Shown here one piece after another: positions 51,122 through 59,686 of a stretch of 64,000 nucleotides of DNA. The notes under the pieces were generated by a model, which was given only the letters and a program-made list of their open reading frames with translations, was not told the DNA's origin and did not search any database. The number at the start of each line of letters is the position of its first letter. The stretch's first letter is position 1. Source of the stretch: SHVO01 sp041905525 (GTDB lineage: Bacteria; Pseudomonadota; Alphaproteobacteria; Rhodospirillales; Rhodospirillaceae); contig JAYRKY010000004.1 of assembly GCA_041905525.1 (NCBI GenBank), positions 1-64,000 of the forward strand, written 5' to 3'. Both the position numbers and the translations under genes were made by a program.

Positions 51122-53770
51122 ATGAAAAAGAAACGGGTTGGGAAGGCTAATAATAAAATGAGAATTCTTGTTGCGCTCCTGGTGGCTTGCCTGGCGTCCG
51201 CCAGCCTCTGGGCGTCACTCGACAGACCTCTCGACGCGCCGGACTGGCGGGGCCAGTTCAAGGGCGTTTCTTATTCCCCGTCGCACGTTTACACGGAAGA
51301 GCAGCTGAAAAACGGCATCGACCCGGCGATCATCCGCCGCGACCTTGAGCAGCTGTCCACCATCACCAAGCGGGTCCGTACCTATACTGTCGACCGCGGG
51401 CAGGACGTCGTCCCCTATATCGCCAAGGAATATGGCCTGAAGGTCACCCTGGGCGTTTGGCTGAGCGGCGACAAGGACCTCAACGAGATCGAAGTCACAA
51501 AGGCCATCCGCGCCATCAATGACAACCCGGGCGTTGTCGACCGCGTCATCGTGGGCAACGAAGCCGTGATGCGCCGCGAACTCACGCCGGCGGAAGTCTC
51601 CGACTACATCGTGCGCGTTCGTAAGGCCGTGACCAACAAGAAGGTCGAAGTCGGCACCGCCGAAGTTTGGAGCGTGTGGCTGGACTACCCGGAACTCGCC
51701 AAGGAAAGCGCCTTTGTCGGCATCCACCTGCTGCCGTACTGGGAAGGCATCAAGTCGGAAGACGGCATGGATTATGTCGCAAGCCGTTTCGACATGGTGG
51801 CGAAGAAGTTCCCCAATAAGAAAATCGTGATCGGTGAAGCTGGCTGGCCGTCCGACGGTCGCGTGAAAAAGGGGTCTGTGCCTTCGAGCGCTATGGAAGC
51901 CTACTTCCTGCGTCACTTCCTCACCCTCGCGACCGCGAAGAACTACGACTATTACGTCATTGAAGCGTTCGATCAGCCTTGGAAAGCCGGTCCGGAAGGT
52001 GCTGTCGGCGCTTTCTGGGGCATGTTCGACGCCGAAGGTCTGCCGAAATTCAACTTTACCGGCCACCTGACCTCGTTCCCTGAATGGGCGCAGTATGCGG
52101 GCGCCGCGACGATTGCGACCTTCCTGATCGGCCTGATGGTGCTGATGCTGGTCCCCAGCATGAGCTTGCAGGGTTACGCCCTGGTCGCCGGGATCGTCAG
52201 CCTGGCTGTATCGGGTGCGCTGTTCATCGTGGAGGCTTCGTCCCTGCGTTACGTCCAGCTGAGCGCGCTGTGGGGCGCGGCCATCATTATCCCGGCGGCC
52301 ATGTTCACCGCGCTGTTGCTGGTCACCGAAACGACGGAATGGGCCCTTAGCCTGTGGCGCGAGAAGCGCATGCCGCGGATCGGTGCGACCGGTTACATCG
52401 GCACCCCGCGCGTCTCGATCCATCTGCCGACCCATAACGAGCCGCCCGAAATGGTGATTCAGACCTTGAATGCCCTCGCGCGTCTCGACTATCCGAACTT
52501 CGAGGTCATTATCCTCGACAACAACACCCGCGACGCCGCCTTGTGGAAGCCTGTGGAAGCCTATGCCCAGACGCTGGGTGAGCGTTTCCGTTTCTACCAC
52601 TTCGACGGCGTGAAGGGCTTTAAGGCCGGGGCGCTCAATATCGCCCTAAAGCTGACGGATCCGGCCGCCGAGTACGTCGCCGTGATCGACAGCGACTATC
52701 AAGTCGCGCCCGAGTGGCTGAAGACCATGATGCCGGGCTTCGCCGACCGTAAGGTGGCCGTCGTCCAGTCGCCGCAGGACTACCGCGACGCCGACGAAAG
52801 CCTGTTCAAGACGTTCTGCTACGAAGAATATGCGACCTTCTTCCAGGTCGGCATGGTGGAACGCAACGAGCATAACGCCATCATCCAGCACGGTACGATG
52901 TGCATCGTGCGCCGCAGCGCCATGGAGCAGATTGGTGGATGGGCCGAGTGGTGCATCACGGAAGACACCGAGCTTGGTTTGCGCCTGTTCGAAGCCGGAT
53001 ACACGGCGCTGTACTCCCCCGTCAGCATGGGGCGCGGTCTGATGCCAGACACCTATGACGCCTATAAAGGACAGCGCTACCGCTGGGTTTATGGCGCCAT
53101 GCAGATCATGAAGCGCCACGCGGCTCAGCTCTTTACGGGCAAGAGCACATTGACCCCGGCGCAGCGTTATCACTTCGTCGCCGGCTGGCTTCCGTGGTTC
53201 GCTGACGCTTTCGCTCTGGTGTTCGGTGTCCTGTCGCTGGTGTGGACGGCTCTCATGGCGATTGCCCCTCGCCACTTCGACGTACCGTTGACGGCGCTGT
53301 CGAGCGTTGCGCTCACGCTGTTTGCGGTTAAGACGGCGAAGACCATTTGGCTGCATCGTGCCAAGGTCGGCACCGGTTACATGGGCGCGATTGCCGCAGC
53401 TCTCACCGGCCTCTCGCTGGCCTTCACCGTCGGCCGCGGCGTCATCGCGGGTCTTTTCACCTCCGGCAAACCATTCATGGTCACGCCGAAGTGCAAGGAT
53501 ATGGCCGGATGGGCGCGCGCTCTCCGCATCGCCAGCACGGAAACCTTCATGCTGGCGGCCACGATCGTGGCCATCGTCTCGACGGCCGTCATCGGGCGTC
53601 TTGACGACCCTGCGGAAGTGGTGTGGGTCTGTGCTCTTGCCGTTCTTGGCATCCCTTACGCCGCCGCAGTGATCGTGGCCCTGGGATCGACGGTTCAGTT
53701 CCGCCGTCCTTTGCCGAAGACCGAGATCGCGCCGGTCCTGCAGGCCTCGAAACTGGATCTCGCCGCCTAA
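51122..53770 (+). CDS. GH17-GT2 fusion: membrane beta-glucan synthase (NdvB-like)
   Basis: 882 residues from the ATG at 51122; an ATG at 51158 is an alternative start. After a signal/anchor helix, residues about 40-320 form a GH17 domain: GQFKGVSYSPSHVYT, RVIVGNEAVMRRELTPAE (general acid Glu) and KIVIGEAGWPSDGRVKKG (nucleophile Glu). Helices about 335-430 lead to a GT2 domain: VSIHLPTHNEPPEMVIQTLN, AVIDSDYQVAPEWL (DxD), ITEDTELGLRLFEAGY (TED) and GQRYRWVYGAMQ (Q/RxxRW), then about six helices. Pseudomonas and Bradyrhizobium NdvB-type enzymes with this layout make cyclic or branched beta-1,3(1,6) glucans, with GH17 acting as a transglycosylase. Periplasmic osmoprotection is the likely role. 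Confidence 0.93.
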   Translation: MKKKRVGKANNKMRILVALLVACLASASLWASLDRPLDAPDWRGQFKGVSYSPSHVYTEEQLKNGIDPAIIRRDLEQLSTITKRVRTYTVDRGQDVVPYIAKEYGLKVTLGVWLSGDKDLNEIEVTKAIRAINDNPGVVDRVIVGNEAVMRRELTPAEVSDYIVRVRKAVTNKKVEVGTAEVWSVWLDYPELAKESAFVGIHLLPYWEGIKSEDGMDYVASRFDMVAKKFPNKKIVIGEAGWPSDGRVKKGSVPSSAMEAYFLRHFLTLATAKNYDYYVIEAFDQPWKAGPEGAVGAFWGMFDAEGLPKFNFTGHLTSFPEWAQYAGAATIATFLIGLMVLMLVPSMSLQGYALVAGIVSLAVSGALFIVEASSLRYVQLSALWGAAIIIPAAMFTALLLVTETTEWALSLWREKRMPRIGATGYIGTPRVSIHLPTHNEPPEMVIQTLNALARLDYPNFEVIILDNNTRDAALWKPVEAYAQTLGERFRFYHFDGVKGFKAGALNIALKLTDPAAEYVAVIDSDYQVAPEWLKTMMPGFADRKVAVVQSPQDYRDADESLFKTFCYEEYATFFQVGMVERNEHNAIIQHGTMCIVRRSAMEQIGGWAEWCITEDTELGLRLFEAGYTALYSPVSMGRGLMPDTYDAYKGQRYRWVYGAMQIMKRHAAQLFTGKSTLTPAQRYHFVAGWLPWFADAFALVFGVLSLVWTALMAIAPRHFDVPLTALSSVALTLFAVKTAKTIWLHRAKVGTGYMGAIAAALTGLSLAFTVGRGVIAGLFTSGKPFMVTPKCKDMAGWARALRIASTETFMLAATIVAIVSTAVIGRLDDPAEVVWVCALAVLGIPYAAAVIVALGSTVQFRRPLPKTEIAPVLQASKLDLAA

Positions 53771-53792
53771 TCGGCGAACACACGAACGGAGG

Positions 53793-53822
53793 CGGGCCCC
53801 TCATCGGGGCCCGTTTTCTTTT
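53793..53822 (+). terminator. Rho-independent terminator of the glucan synthase
   Basis: CGGGCCCC-TCATC-GGGGCCCG followed by TTTTCTTTT, 23 bases after the stop at 53770. It sits just before the stop of the convergent oxidoreductase. Confidence 0.95.
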
Positions 53823-53826
53823 CGGA

Positions 53827-55419
53827 CTATTTGAGATCGGAAATGATCTCGCGCGCCGCATTATACCCGGGCGCACCGGTCACGCCGCCGCCGGGATGCG
53901 TTCCGGACCCGCACATATAAAGGTTCTTGATCGGGGCGCGGTAGTCTGCGTGGCCCAGGACGGGGCGCGCGGAGAACATTTGATCGATCGAAAGAGCCCC
54001 GTGAAAGATATCACCCCCCACCAGGCCAAAGCGCCGCTCGAGGTCCAGGGGACTTAAGACCTGCCGCGCGATCACCGCGGATTTGAAGTTGGGCGCCAAG
54101 CGATCCACCGTGTCGATCATGAGATCGGCGACCGTATCGCGCGCGGTATCCCACGACGCTCCGCCCGGAAGCTGCGGCGCCACGTGCTGACAGAAGAGGC
54201 TGGCGACGTGGGCGCCTCTTGGGGCAAGCGTGTCGTCTAACGTCGAAGGAATGAGCATCTCGACAATCGGCGCCTTCGACCAGCCATATTGCCTTGCGTC
54301 GGTGAAAGCCCGGTCCATATAGGCGAGGGAAGGGGCCACAATGATCCCCGCCGTCATGTGATCTCCGTTGCTCGGCAGGCAGGAGAACTTCGGCAGCTCC
54401 GATAGAGCGACATTCATCCGGAAGGTACCCGAGCCGCAGCGGTAGCGTCTGATCCGTTCCGTAAAGTCAGCAGCCAACGACGAGGGATCCACAAGTTTGG
54501 TAAAGAGGAGCTTCGGATTGAGGTTCGATGCGACGGCTCTCGCCTTGATCGTCGCGCCCGAGGCCAACACGACGCCCTTTGCGCCCCTATGATCAAGCAG
54601 GACTTCCGTAACTTCGGCCCCCGTCCGAATGTCCACGCCTTGTGCGGCGCAGGCTTTGGCCATGGCCTGGGTGATGGCGCCCATGCCGCCGACCGCATGG
54701 CCCCAGGCCCCCTTCTTGCCGTTCACCTCGCCGAAGACGTGGTGCAGCAACACGTAGGCGGACCCGGGTGTATAGGGGCTGGCATAGTTGCCGACCACCG
54801 CGTCGAAACCGAACACTGCTTTGATCGGGTCGCTTTCGAACCATCCGTCCAGCCAGTCGCCCGCCGACTGCGAGAAGAGGGCCAGGAGATCCCGGCGCAC
54901 GGTCATGCTGGCGTCAGCGATCTTGCGGCCCGATCTATAGGCCTCAAGGATTTGCGGCAGGGCCGCGAGCACCCCCCCTGTCACGACGTTTGGCGGAGTG
55001 CGCAAGAGAAAGGCGCGTATAACGTCCACCACGTCGTCGAGGCGCTTGCCATATTCATCCAGCCGCGCTGCATCGCGGGTAGAGAATTTCGCGACCTCGG
55101 CATGGGTGCGCCCCTCTCCCGTCAGAAGATACTCACGCTCGTTCAAAGGCAGGAAGTTCGAGGCTCGGCGTTCCACAATACGAAGGCCATGGCCGTGGAG
55201 ATCCATATCGGCGATCACGCGCGGGTTCAGAAGGGAGACCGTGTAACTCGCGACCGAATTTCGAAAACCGGGATGAAATTCTTCGGTCACCGCAGCGCCG
55301 CCAACGATGCCCTGGCGCTCCAGGACGGTGACCTTCAGCCCGGCGCGCGCTAGATAGAAGGCGCACACGAGCCCATTATGTCCACCCCCGATGACGACGG
55401 CGTCCGTTTCAGTCGCCAT
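53827..55419 (-). CDS. FAD-dependent oxidoreductase, phytoene-dehydrogenase-like (PYROXD2 type)
   Basis: 530 residues. FAD-binding motif AVVIGGGHNGLVCAFYLARA then VTVLERQGIVGGAAVTEEFH, followed by GFRNSVASYTVSLLNPRVIA, a long helical part, GKKGAWGHAVGGMGAITQAM and the C-terminal LYMCGSGTHPGGGVTGAPGY, which closes around the flavin. This matches the phytoene desaturase-related family including human PYROXD2. Substrate unknown; no carotenoid synthesis genes are near. It starts two bases after the stop of the peptide-binding protein, so the two are one operon. That pairing suggests use of an imported substrate but is inference. Confidence 0.92.
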   Translation of the reverse strand: MATETDAVVIGGGHNGLVCAFYLARAGLKVTVLERQGIVGGAAVTEEFHPGFRNSVASYTVSLLNPRVIADMDLHGHGLRIVERRASNFLPLNEREYLLTGEGRTHAEVAKFSTRDAARLDEYGKRLDDVVDVIRAFLLRTPPNVVTGGVLAALPQILEAYRSGRKIADASMTVRRDLLALFSQSAGDWLDGWFESDPIKAVFGFDAVVGNYASPYTPGSAYVLLHHVFGEVNGKKGAWGHAVGGMGAITQAMAKACAAQGVDIRTGAEVTEVLLDHRGAKGVVLASGATIKARAVASNLNPKLLFTKLVDPSSLAADFTERIRRYRCGSGTFRMNVALSELPKFSCLPSNGDHMTAGIIVAPSLAYMDRAFTDARQYGWSKAPIVEMLIPSTLDDTLAPRGAHVASLFCQHVAPQLPGGASWDTARDTVADLMIDTVDRLAPNFKSAVIARQVLSPLDLERRFGLVGGDIFHGALSIDQMFSARPVLGHADYRAPIKNLYMCGSGTHPGGGVTGAPGYNAAREIISDLK

Positions 55420-55421
55420 GC

Positions 55422-57053
55422 TTACGCCTTCAGGCGGAGGAACCGGGTGCGATGGAGGTTCTCGAGATTATCCTCGTAGCCCTCAACCTTGAGCGAAACG
55501 AGCGTCTTGGTGCTTGAGTAATTAATGGGAATGACGCCGCATTCATCGAGAGCGATTTGTTCGGCTTTGGCCATGACCTGCGCGCGCGCCTTCAAATCCA
55601 ACATCACCTTGGCGTCCGCCATGAGACGATCATATTCAGCGTTGCTGTAACGCGCATAATTGAAGACACCTGCGGACGTCTCAATCAGGCTTAGGAAGGT
55701 TTGCGGGTCGTTATAGTCGCCCACCCAGCCCGCTTCAGCGACCTCGAAGTCCCCCTGTTGAACTCGGTTGTAGTGGACCTTCGGTTCGTTGCCCAGAAGA
55801 CGCGCTACAATTCCGACTTCCTTTAGGAGCGTGCTCAAAGCGACATAGAGTCGGCGTGCATCATACGACAGACGATATTGGAGTTCGAAAGATAGGGGAT
55901 TATCAGGCCCATACCCAGCGGCCGCGAGGAGTTGTCTTGCTTCTTCGCGCCGCCTTTCCATTGGCCAATCCGCGAAATCTAGGGACGGGCCACGGATATA
56001 ATTGTCGATACCGGGAGGCACAAAGGAATAGGCGGGAATTCCGCCGTCTCGCCGCACTTTCGTCATTAGCAGTTCGCGGTCGATCGCCAGACTCATCGCG
56101 CGACGTACCCGGACATCGTTGAACCTAGGGCGCTTCAGGTTCATGAAGGCGTAGTTGACCGACAGATACGGATAGATCCGTGCCTGCCCAGGCATATTTG
56201 CTTTTAGCCACTCGATCTGCTGGCTGGGAAAGCCGCTCGTCGTGATGTTCATATCGATTTCGCCGGCGCGGAATCGTGTCAGGGCTGAACGCTCGTCATC
56301 AATAGGATAAAAAATGACCTCTTCGAGTTCTACGTTCGCTGCGTCATAGAAGCGCGGATTCTTCACGAGCTTCACATATCCGTTCGGAACGTATTCACTG
56401 AGGAGGTAGGGGCCGTTAGAGACCATTGTTCCGGCTTGGACCCACCCGCGACCGTGTTTGGCGACGAGGTGCGGTGGCACCGCGAAGCTGGAGTAGTGTT
56501 TCAAGAGGCCGGGCAGAAAGGGAGCTGGTTGGGCCAGCGTGATCTCCAGCGTGTGATCGTCTAACGCCCGAATGCCAATCTCTTCGACTGGCTTTTTGCC
56601 GGCGTTTGCTTCCTGTGCGTTTTTGACTACATACAAAATAAAGGCGTAACGGGCCGCAGTCTGCGGGTCGAGCATTCGTCGCCAGCTGAAAACGAAGTCA
56701 TTCGCGGTGATCGGAACGCCGTCGGACCAGACCAGTCCGCGCCGCAATTTAAAGGTCCACACCAGGCCGTCGTCATTGGCGGTCCAACTTTCCGCGCAAC
56801 CCGGCACCGGACGCGCACCGGCGTCGTCCGTGGTAAGACCAACGAACATGTCGCCGATAATGTTGTTTTCCCAGGAGCCACTGGAAAGGTGGGGATCTAG
56901 GGTATCGGGCTCGGCGCCATTGCCCCGCCGGAGGATTTTCCCGCCCTCCGCTCCGATCGCCGGAAGAGCGCCGAACGCCATCGCTGAAGCGCCTAGCTTC
57001 AATGCCCAGCGGCGCGTTCCTGCGGGTGCGGAAAAGGGGTCGAACGTCTGCAT
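55422..57053 (-). CDS. orphan peptide ABC-transporter substrate-binding protein (OppA/DppA-like)
   Basis: 543 residues. A TAT-like signal (TRRWALKLGASAMAFGALPA) precedes ILRRGNGAEPDTLDPHLSSG and GGIPAYSFVPPGID, standard for family 5 solute-binding proteins, with LVWTFKLRRGLVWSDGVPIT, FVFSWRRMLDP and GAEIDMNIT-like REGEIDMNI elements (here AGEIDMNITTSG). These proteins deliver oligopeptides to Opp/Dpp permeases. No permease or ATPase gene is next to it; the downstream gene is a flavin oxidoreductase. It may share a permease encoded elsewhere or act alone as a chaperone. The GNAT gene lies upstream, in the same direction with a 30-base gap. Confidence 0.92.
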   Translation of the reverse strand: MQTFDPFSAPAGTRRWALKLGASAMAFGALPAIGAEGGKILRRGNGAEPDTLDPHLSSGSWENNIIGDMFVGLTTDDAGARPVPGCAESWTANDDGLVWTFKLRRGLVWSDGVPITANDFVFSWRRMLDPQTAARYAFILYVVKNAQEANAGKKPVEEIGIRALDDHTLEITLAQPAPFLPGLLKHYSSFAVPPHLVAKHGRGWVQAGTMVSNGPYLLSEYVPNGYVKLVKNPRFYDAANVELEEVIFYPIDDERSALTRFRAGEIDMNITTSGFPSQQIEWLKANMPGQARIYPYLSVNYAFMNLKRPRFNDVRVRRAMSLAIDRELLMTKVRRDGGIPAYSFVPPGIDNYIRGPSLDFADWPMERRREEARQLLAAAGYGPDNPLSFELQYRLSYDARRLYVALSTLLKEVGIVARLLGNEPKVHYNRVQQGDFEVAEAGWVGDYNDPQTFLSLIETSAGVFNYARYSNAEYDRLMADAKVMLDLKARAQVMAKAEQIALDECGVIPINYSSTKTLVSLKVEGYEDNLENLHRTRFLRLKA

Positions 57054-57083
57054 CCCTGCAGCCTAGCACAGGCGCGGGTGGGG

Positions 57084-57524
57084 TTAGCCAGTAGGCAGCC
57101 AGCGCATATGAACGTGGGGAATGCCCGCTTCCATGAAATGCTCACCTTCGCTTACAAATCCCAGCTTGCGGTAGAAGTCCTCGACCTGGGTCTGGGCGTT
57201 GAGGATGACCGCCGAGGCGCGGCGATCGGCGAGGCGGCGCATGATTTCGGCCATGAGAAGGACGCCGAGTCCCAGCCCGCGGGCGTTTTGCAGGACGGCG
57301 ACGCGCTCGACTTTGAATACACCGGGCTGATAGGGACGGATCCGGGCCGCACCGAGCGCTACGCCATCGTCCGCCGCCAGAACGTGCTCGCACACTTCTT
57401 CATATTCGTCCCATTCCAGGTCGAGAGGAACCTTCTGTTCCTCGCAAAAGACCGCGTAACGGATCCGTCGCGCCGCTTCGATCCGCGGGTCGGCCACGGG
57501 AAAGAAGTCCACTGTCACCGTCAT
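57084..57524 (-). CDS. GNAT-family N-acetyltransferase (YjcF-like)
   Basis: 146 residues. The GNAT fold is read from RRIRYAVFCEEQKVPLDLEW (the R-x-x-VF-EEQ start of the YjcF group), FKVERVAVLQNARGLGLGVL with the acetyl-CoA-binding Q/RxxGxG/A loop, and DFYRKLGFVSEGEHFMEAGI with the catalytic-tyrosine region. It acetylates an unknown small amine. It begins nine bases after the cysK stop, so it is likely part of a cysK-GNAT-SBP-oxidoreductase transcript on the minus strand, which would be a mixed set. Confidence 0.9.
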   Translation of the reverse strand: MTVTVDFFPVADPRIEAARRIRYAVFCEEQKVPLDLEWDEYEEVCEHVLAADDGVALGAARIRPYQPGVFKVERVAVLQNARGLGLGVLLMAEIMRRLADRRASAVILNAQTQVEDFYRKLGFVSEGEHFMEAGIPHVHMRWLPTG

Positions 57525-57533
57525 GGGCTCAGA

Positions 57534-58538
57534 CTATCGCTCGAGCCATGGTGGGACGGGAAGATTTTTGCTGCGCAGGAAGTCGGGGTTATAGAGTTTG
57601 CTCTGGTAACGAGACCCGGAGTCCGTGAGGAACGTGACGATGGTTTTGCCTGGACCCAGTTTCTGCGCGAGCCGAATGGCGCCCGCAATGTTCACGCCTG
57701 TCGAACTACCAACGCTCAGTCCTTCATGCTTCACGAGGTCGTATACGATGGGAAGCGCCTCGGTATCGGGAATTTGGAACTGATCGTCGACCTTCATACC
57801 CTCAAGGTTCCCGGTAATGCGGCTTTGGCCGATGCCCTCGGTAATCGAGCTCCCTTCGGCCTTGAGCACCCCATGGGCAAAGTAATTGTACAGGGCTGCG
57901 CCCATCGGGTCGGCCAGCGCGACGACGACGTTCTTGTTCCGCGCCTTGAGCCCTGTACCGACACCGGCCAAGGTGCCTCCAGTGCCGACCACCGAAACGA
58001 AGCCGTCGATCCGGCCGTCCAGATCATTCCAAAGCTCGGCCGCGGTTTCGCGCTCGTGGCCATTGCGGTTGGCCACGTTGTCGAATTGATTGGCCCAAAC
58101 CGCCCCGTTCGGTTCCGACTGCGCGAGTTCCTCCGCCAGGCGTTTCGAGAATTTCACATAGTGGTTGGGGTCCGCGGCAGGTACGGCTTTCACCTGGCGC
58201 AGATCGGCCCCCAGCAGCCGCAAGGCGTCTTTCTTTTCTTGGCTCTGGGTCTCGGGCAGGACGATGACGGTGCGGTAGCCCTTGGCGTTGCCGACCACCG
58301 TTAGTCCAATCCCGGTATTGCCTGCGGTTCCTTCGACGATCACCCCTCCCGGCTTCAACAGGCCTTTGGCTTCGGCGTCCTCGATGATGAATTTTGCAGT
58401 GCGGTCTTTGATGGATCCCCCGGGGTTGGCGAACTCGGCCTTGGCCAGGATCGTGCAGCCGGTGAGTTCCGAGGCTTTGCGGAGTTTGATCAAGGGGGTG
58501 TGGCCGATGGCGGCAACGACGTTAGGAAGGGCGGGCAT
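57534..58538 (-). CDS. cysK: cysteine synthase A (O-acetylserine sulfhydrylase)
   Basis: 334 residues from the ATG at 58538; a longer frame to 58577 lacks a ribosome site and conserved residues. PLP attaches at the Lys in FANPGGSIKDRTAKFIIEDA. GVIVEGTAGNTGIGLTVVGN binds the substrate, FVSVVGTGGTLAGVGTG the phosphate and FLTDSGSRYQSKLYNPDFL the end of the fold. The form with GTAGNTG rather than TSGNTG and an ETQSQEKKDALRLLGADLRQ block is usual in alphaproteobacteria. It makes cysteine from O-acetylserine and sulfide. It is 18 kb from cysDNC, so not clustered with the sulfate genes. No CymR/CysB-type site was seen. Confidence 0.95.
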   Translation of the reverse strand: MPALPNVVAAIGHTPLIKLRKASELTGCTILAKAEFANPGGSIKDRTAKFIIEDAEAKGLLKPGGVIVEGTAGNTGIGLTVVGNAKGYRTVIVLPETQSQEKKDALRLLGADLRQVKAVPAADPNHYVKFSKRLAEELAQSEPNGAVWANQFDNVANRNGHERETAAELWNDLDGRIDGFVSVVGTGGTLAGVGTGLKARNKNVVVALADPMGAALYNYFAHGVLKAEGSSITEGIGQSRITGNLEGMKVDDQFQIPDTEALPIVYDLVKHEGLSVGSSTGVNIAGAIRLAQKLGPGKTIVTFLTDSGSRYQSKLYNPDFLRSKNLPVPPWLER

Positions 58539-58717
58539 AGGGTATCCAGACAAACGCTTGATTTGAGGCGGCGGCATTCAAACCGAGCCGCGTTTTCCTT
58601 CCAAGGCCCGAATTTCGGTGTGCTCGCCTGGTCGGCTTGGGGAGAAAATCGTTCCTCCTTCGGCCTTGGATCGGGTTAGTCTCTCTACATCCTCGCCTTC
58701 ATATTTTGGCCGATCGC

Positions 58718-59686
58718 ATGCAGACGCCCGTGCCCACCACCCCGCCGGGAGTTCCCTTTACCTCGCGGTACTACACCTCAACCGATGGGTTGCGGCTCCA
58801 CTATCGGGACTACGCTGGCCCGCCCGATGCTCGCCTGACCGTGGTTTGCATTCCCGGTCTCACCCGTAATGCCCGCGATTTCGAAGAGGTTGCCCCGCAC
58901 CTCGCCGACCGCTACCGCGTGATCTGTGTGGAACTCCGGGGGCGGGGGCTTTCCGAGTACGCCAAAGATCCAATGACCTACGTACCGGCGGTTTACGTGC
59001 GGGATATTATCAGTTTGCTGGACAGCGCCGGCCTGGAGCGCGTGGCGCTGATCGGGACATCTTTGGGCGGCATTATCTCGATGGTGCTTGCGACCGTGGT
59101 TCCCGCCCGGCTGCTGGGGGTCGTCATCAACGACATTGGACCGGAACTGGATCCGGTCGGGTTAGCGCGGATCGGCAGCTATGTGGGCCGAACGAAGGAA
59201 ATCCGCGACTGGTCGGAGGCGGCGGCCGCCATCGCAGCGATCGATGGAGTGGTGTTTCCCGAATATACGGGTGAGGACTGGATGCGGATGGCGCGTCGCC
59301 GGTTCGTGGAGACGCAGGCAGGCACTCTGAAAGCCGACTACGACCCGGATATCTCAAAACCGTTCGTCGCCACGGCCAAGGCGGTCAACTTATGGCCGTT
59401 TTTCCGTTCGTTCCGCCTGCTGCCGGTCCTCGCGCTGCGTGGTGGCCACACGGATCTTCTGTCTGTGGACATCTTCGAGCGGATGCAGACCGAAGTCCCT
59501 CACCTGAAACGAGTGACGGTTCCTAACCGCGGCCATGCGCCCTATTTGGACGAACCGGAGGCCCGTCAGGCGATCGACGCGTTCCTCGACTCACTCCCTG
59601 CTACCATCGGCCCGCTCACAGCCCTCAAACGCAAGATTGTCGCGGCGGCCACCGTGGTACGGCTAAAGCTGAAAGGCGAAATCTGA
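58718..59686 (+). CDS. alpha/beta hydrolase
   Basis: 322 residues from the ATG at 58718; the frame extends to 58637 without family features. The fold shows TVVCIPGLTRNARDFEEVAP with the oxyanion hole, VICVELRGRGLSEYAKDP, ALIGTSLGGIISMVLATVVP with the nucleophile Ser in GTSLGG, LPVLALRGGHTDLLSVDIFE with the acid, and TVPNRGHAPYLDEPEARQAI with the His. It is a small soluble esterase or lactonase of unknown substrate. The stop shares bases with the aminotransferase start (TGATG), so the two genes are co-translated. Confidence 0.92.
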   Translation: MQTPVPTTPPGVPFTSRYYTSTDGLRLHYRDYAGPPDARLTVVCIPGLTRNARDFEEVAPHLADRYRVICVELRGRGLSEYAKDPMTYVPAVYVRDIISLLDSAGLERVALIGTSLGGIISMVLATVVPARLLGVVINDIGPELDPVGLARIGSYVGRTKEIRDWSEAAAAIAAIDGVVFPEYTGEDWMRMARRRFVETQAGTLKADYDPDISKPFVATAKAVNLWPFFRSFRLLPVLALRGGHTDLLSVDIFERMQTEVPHLKRVTVPNRGHAPYLDEPEARQAIDAFLDSLPATIGPLTALKRKIVAAATVVRLKLKGEI

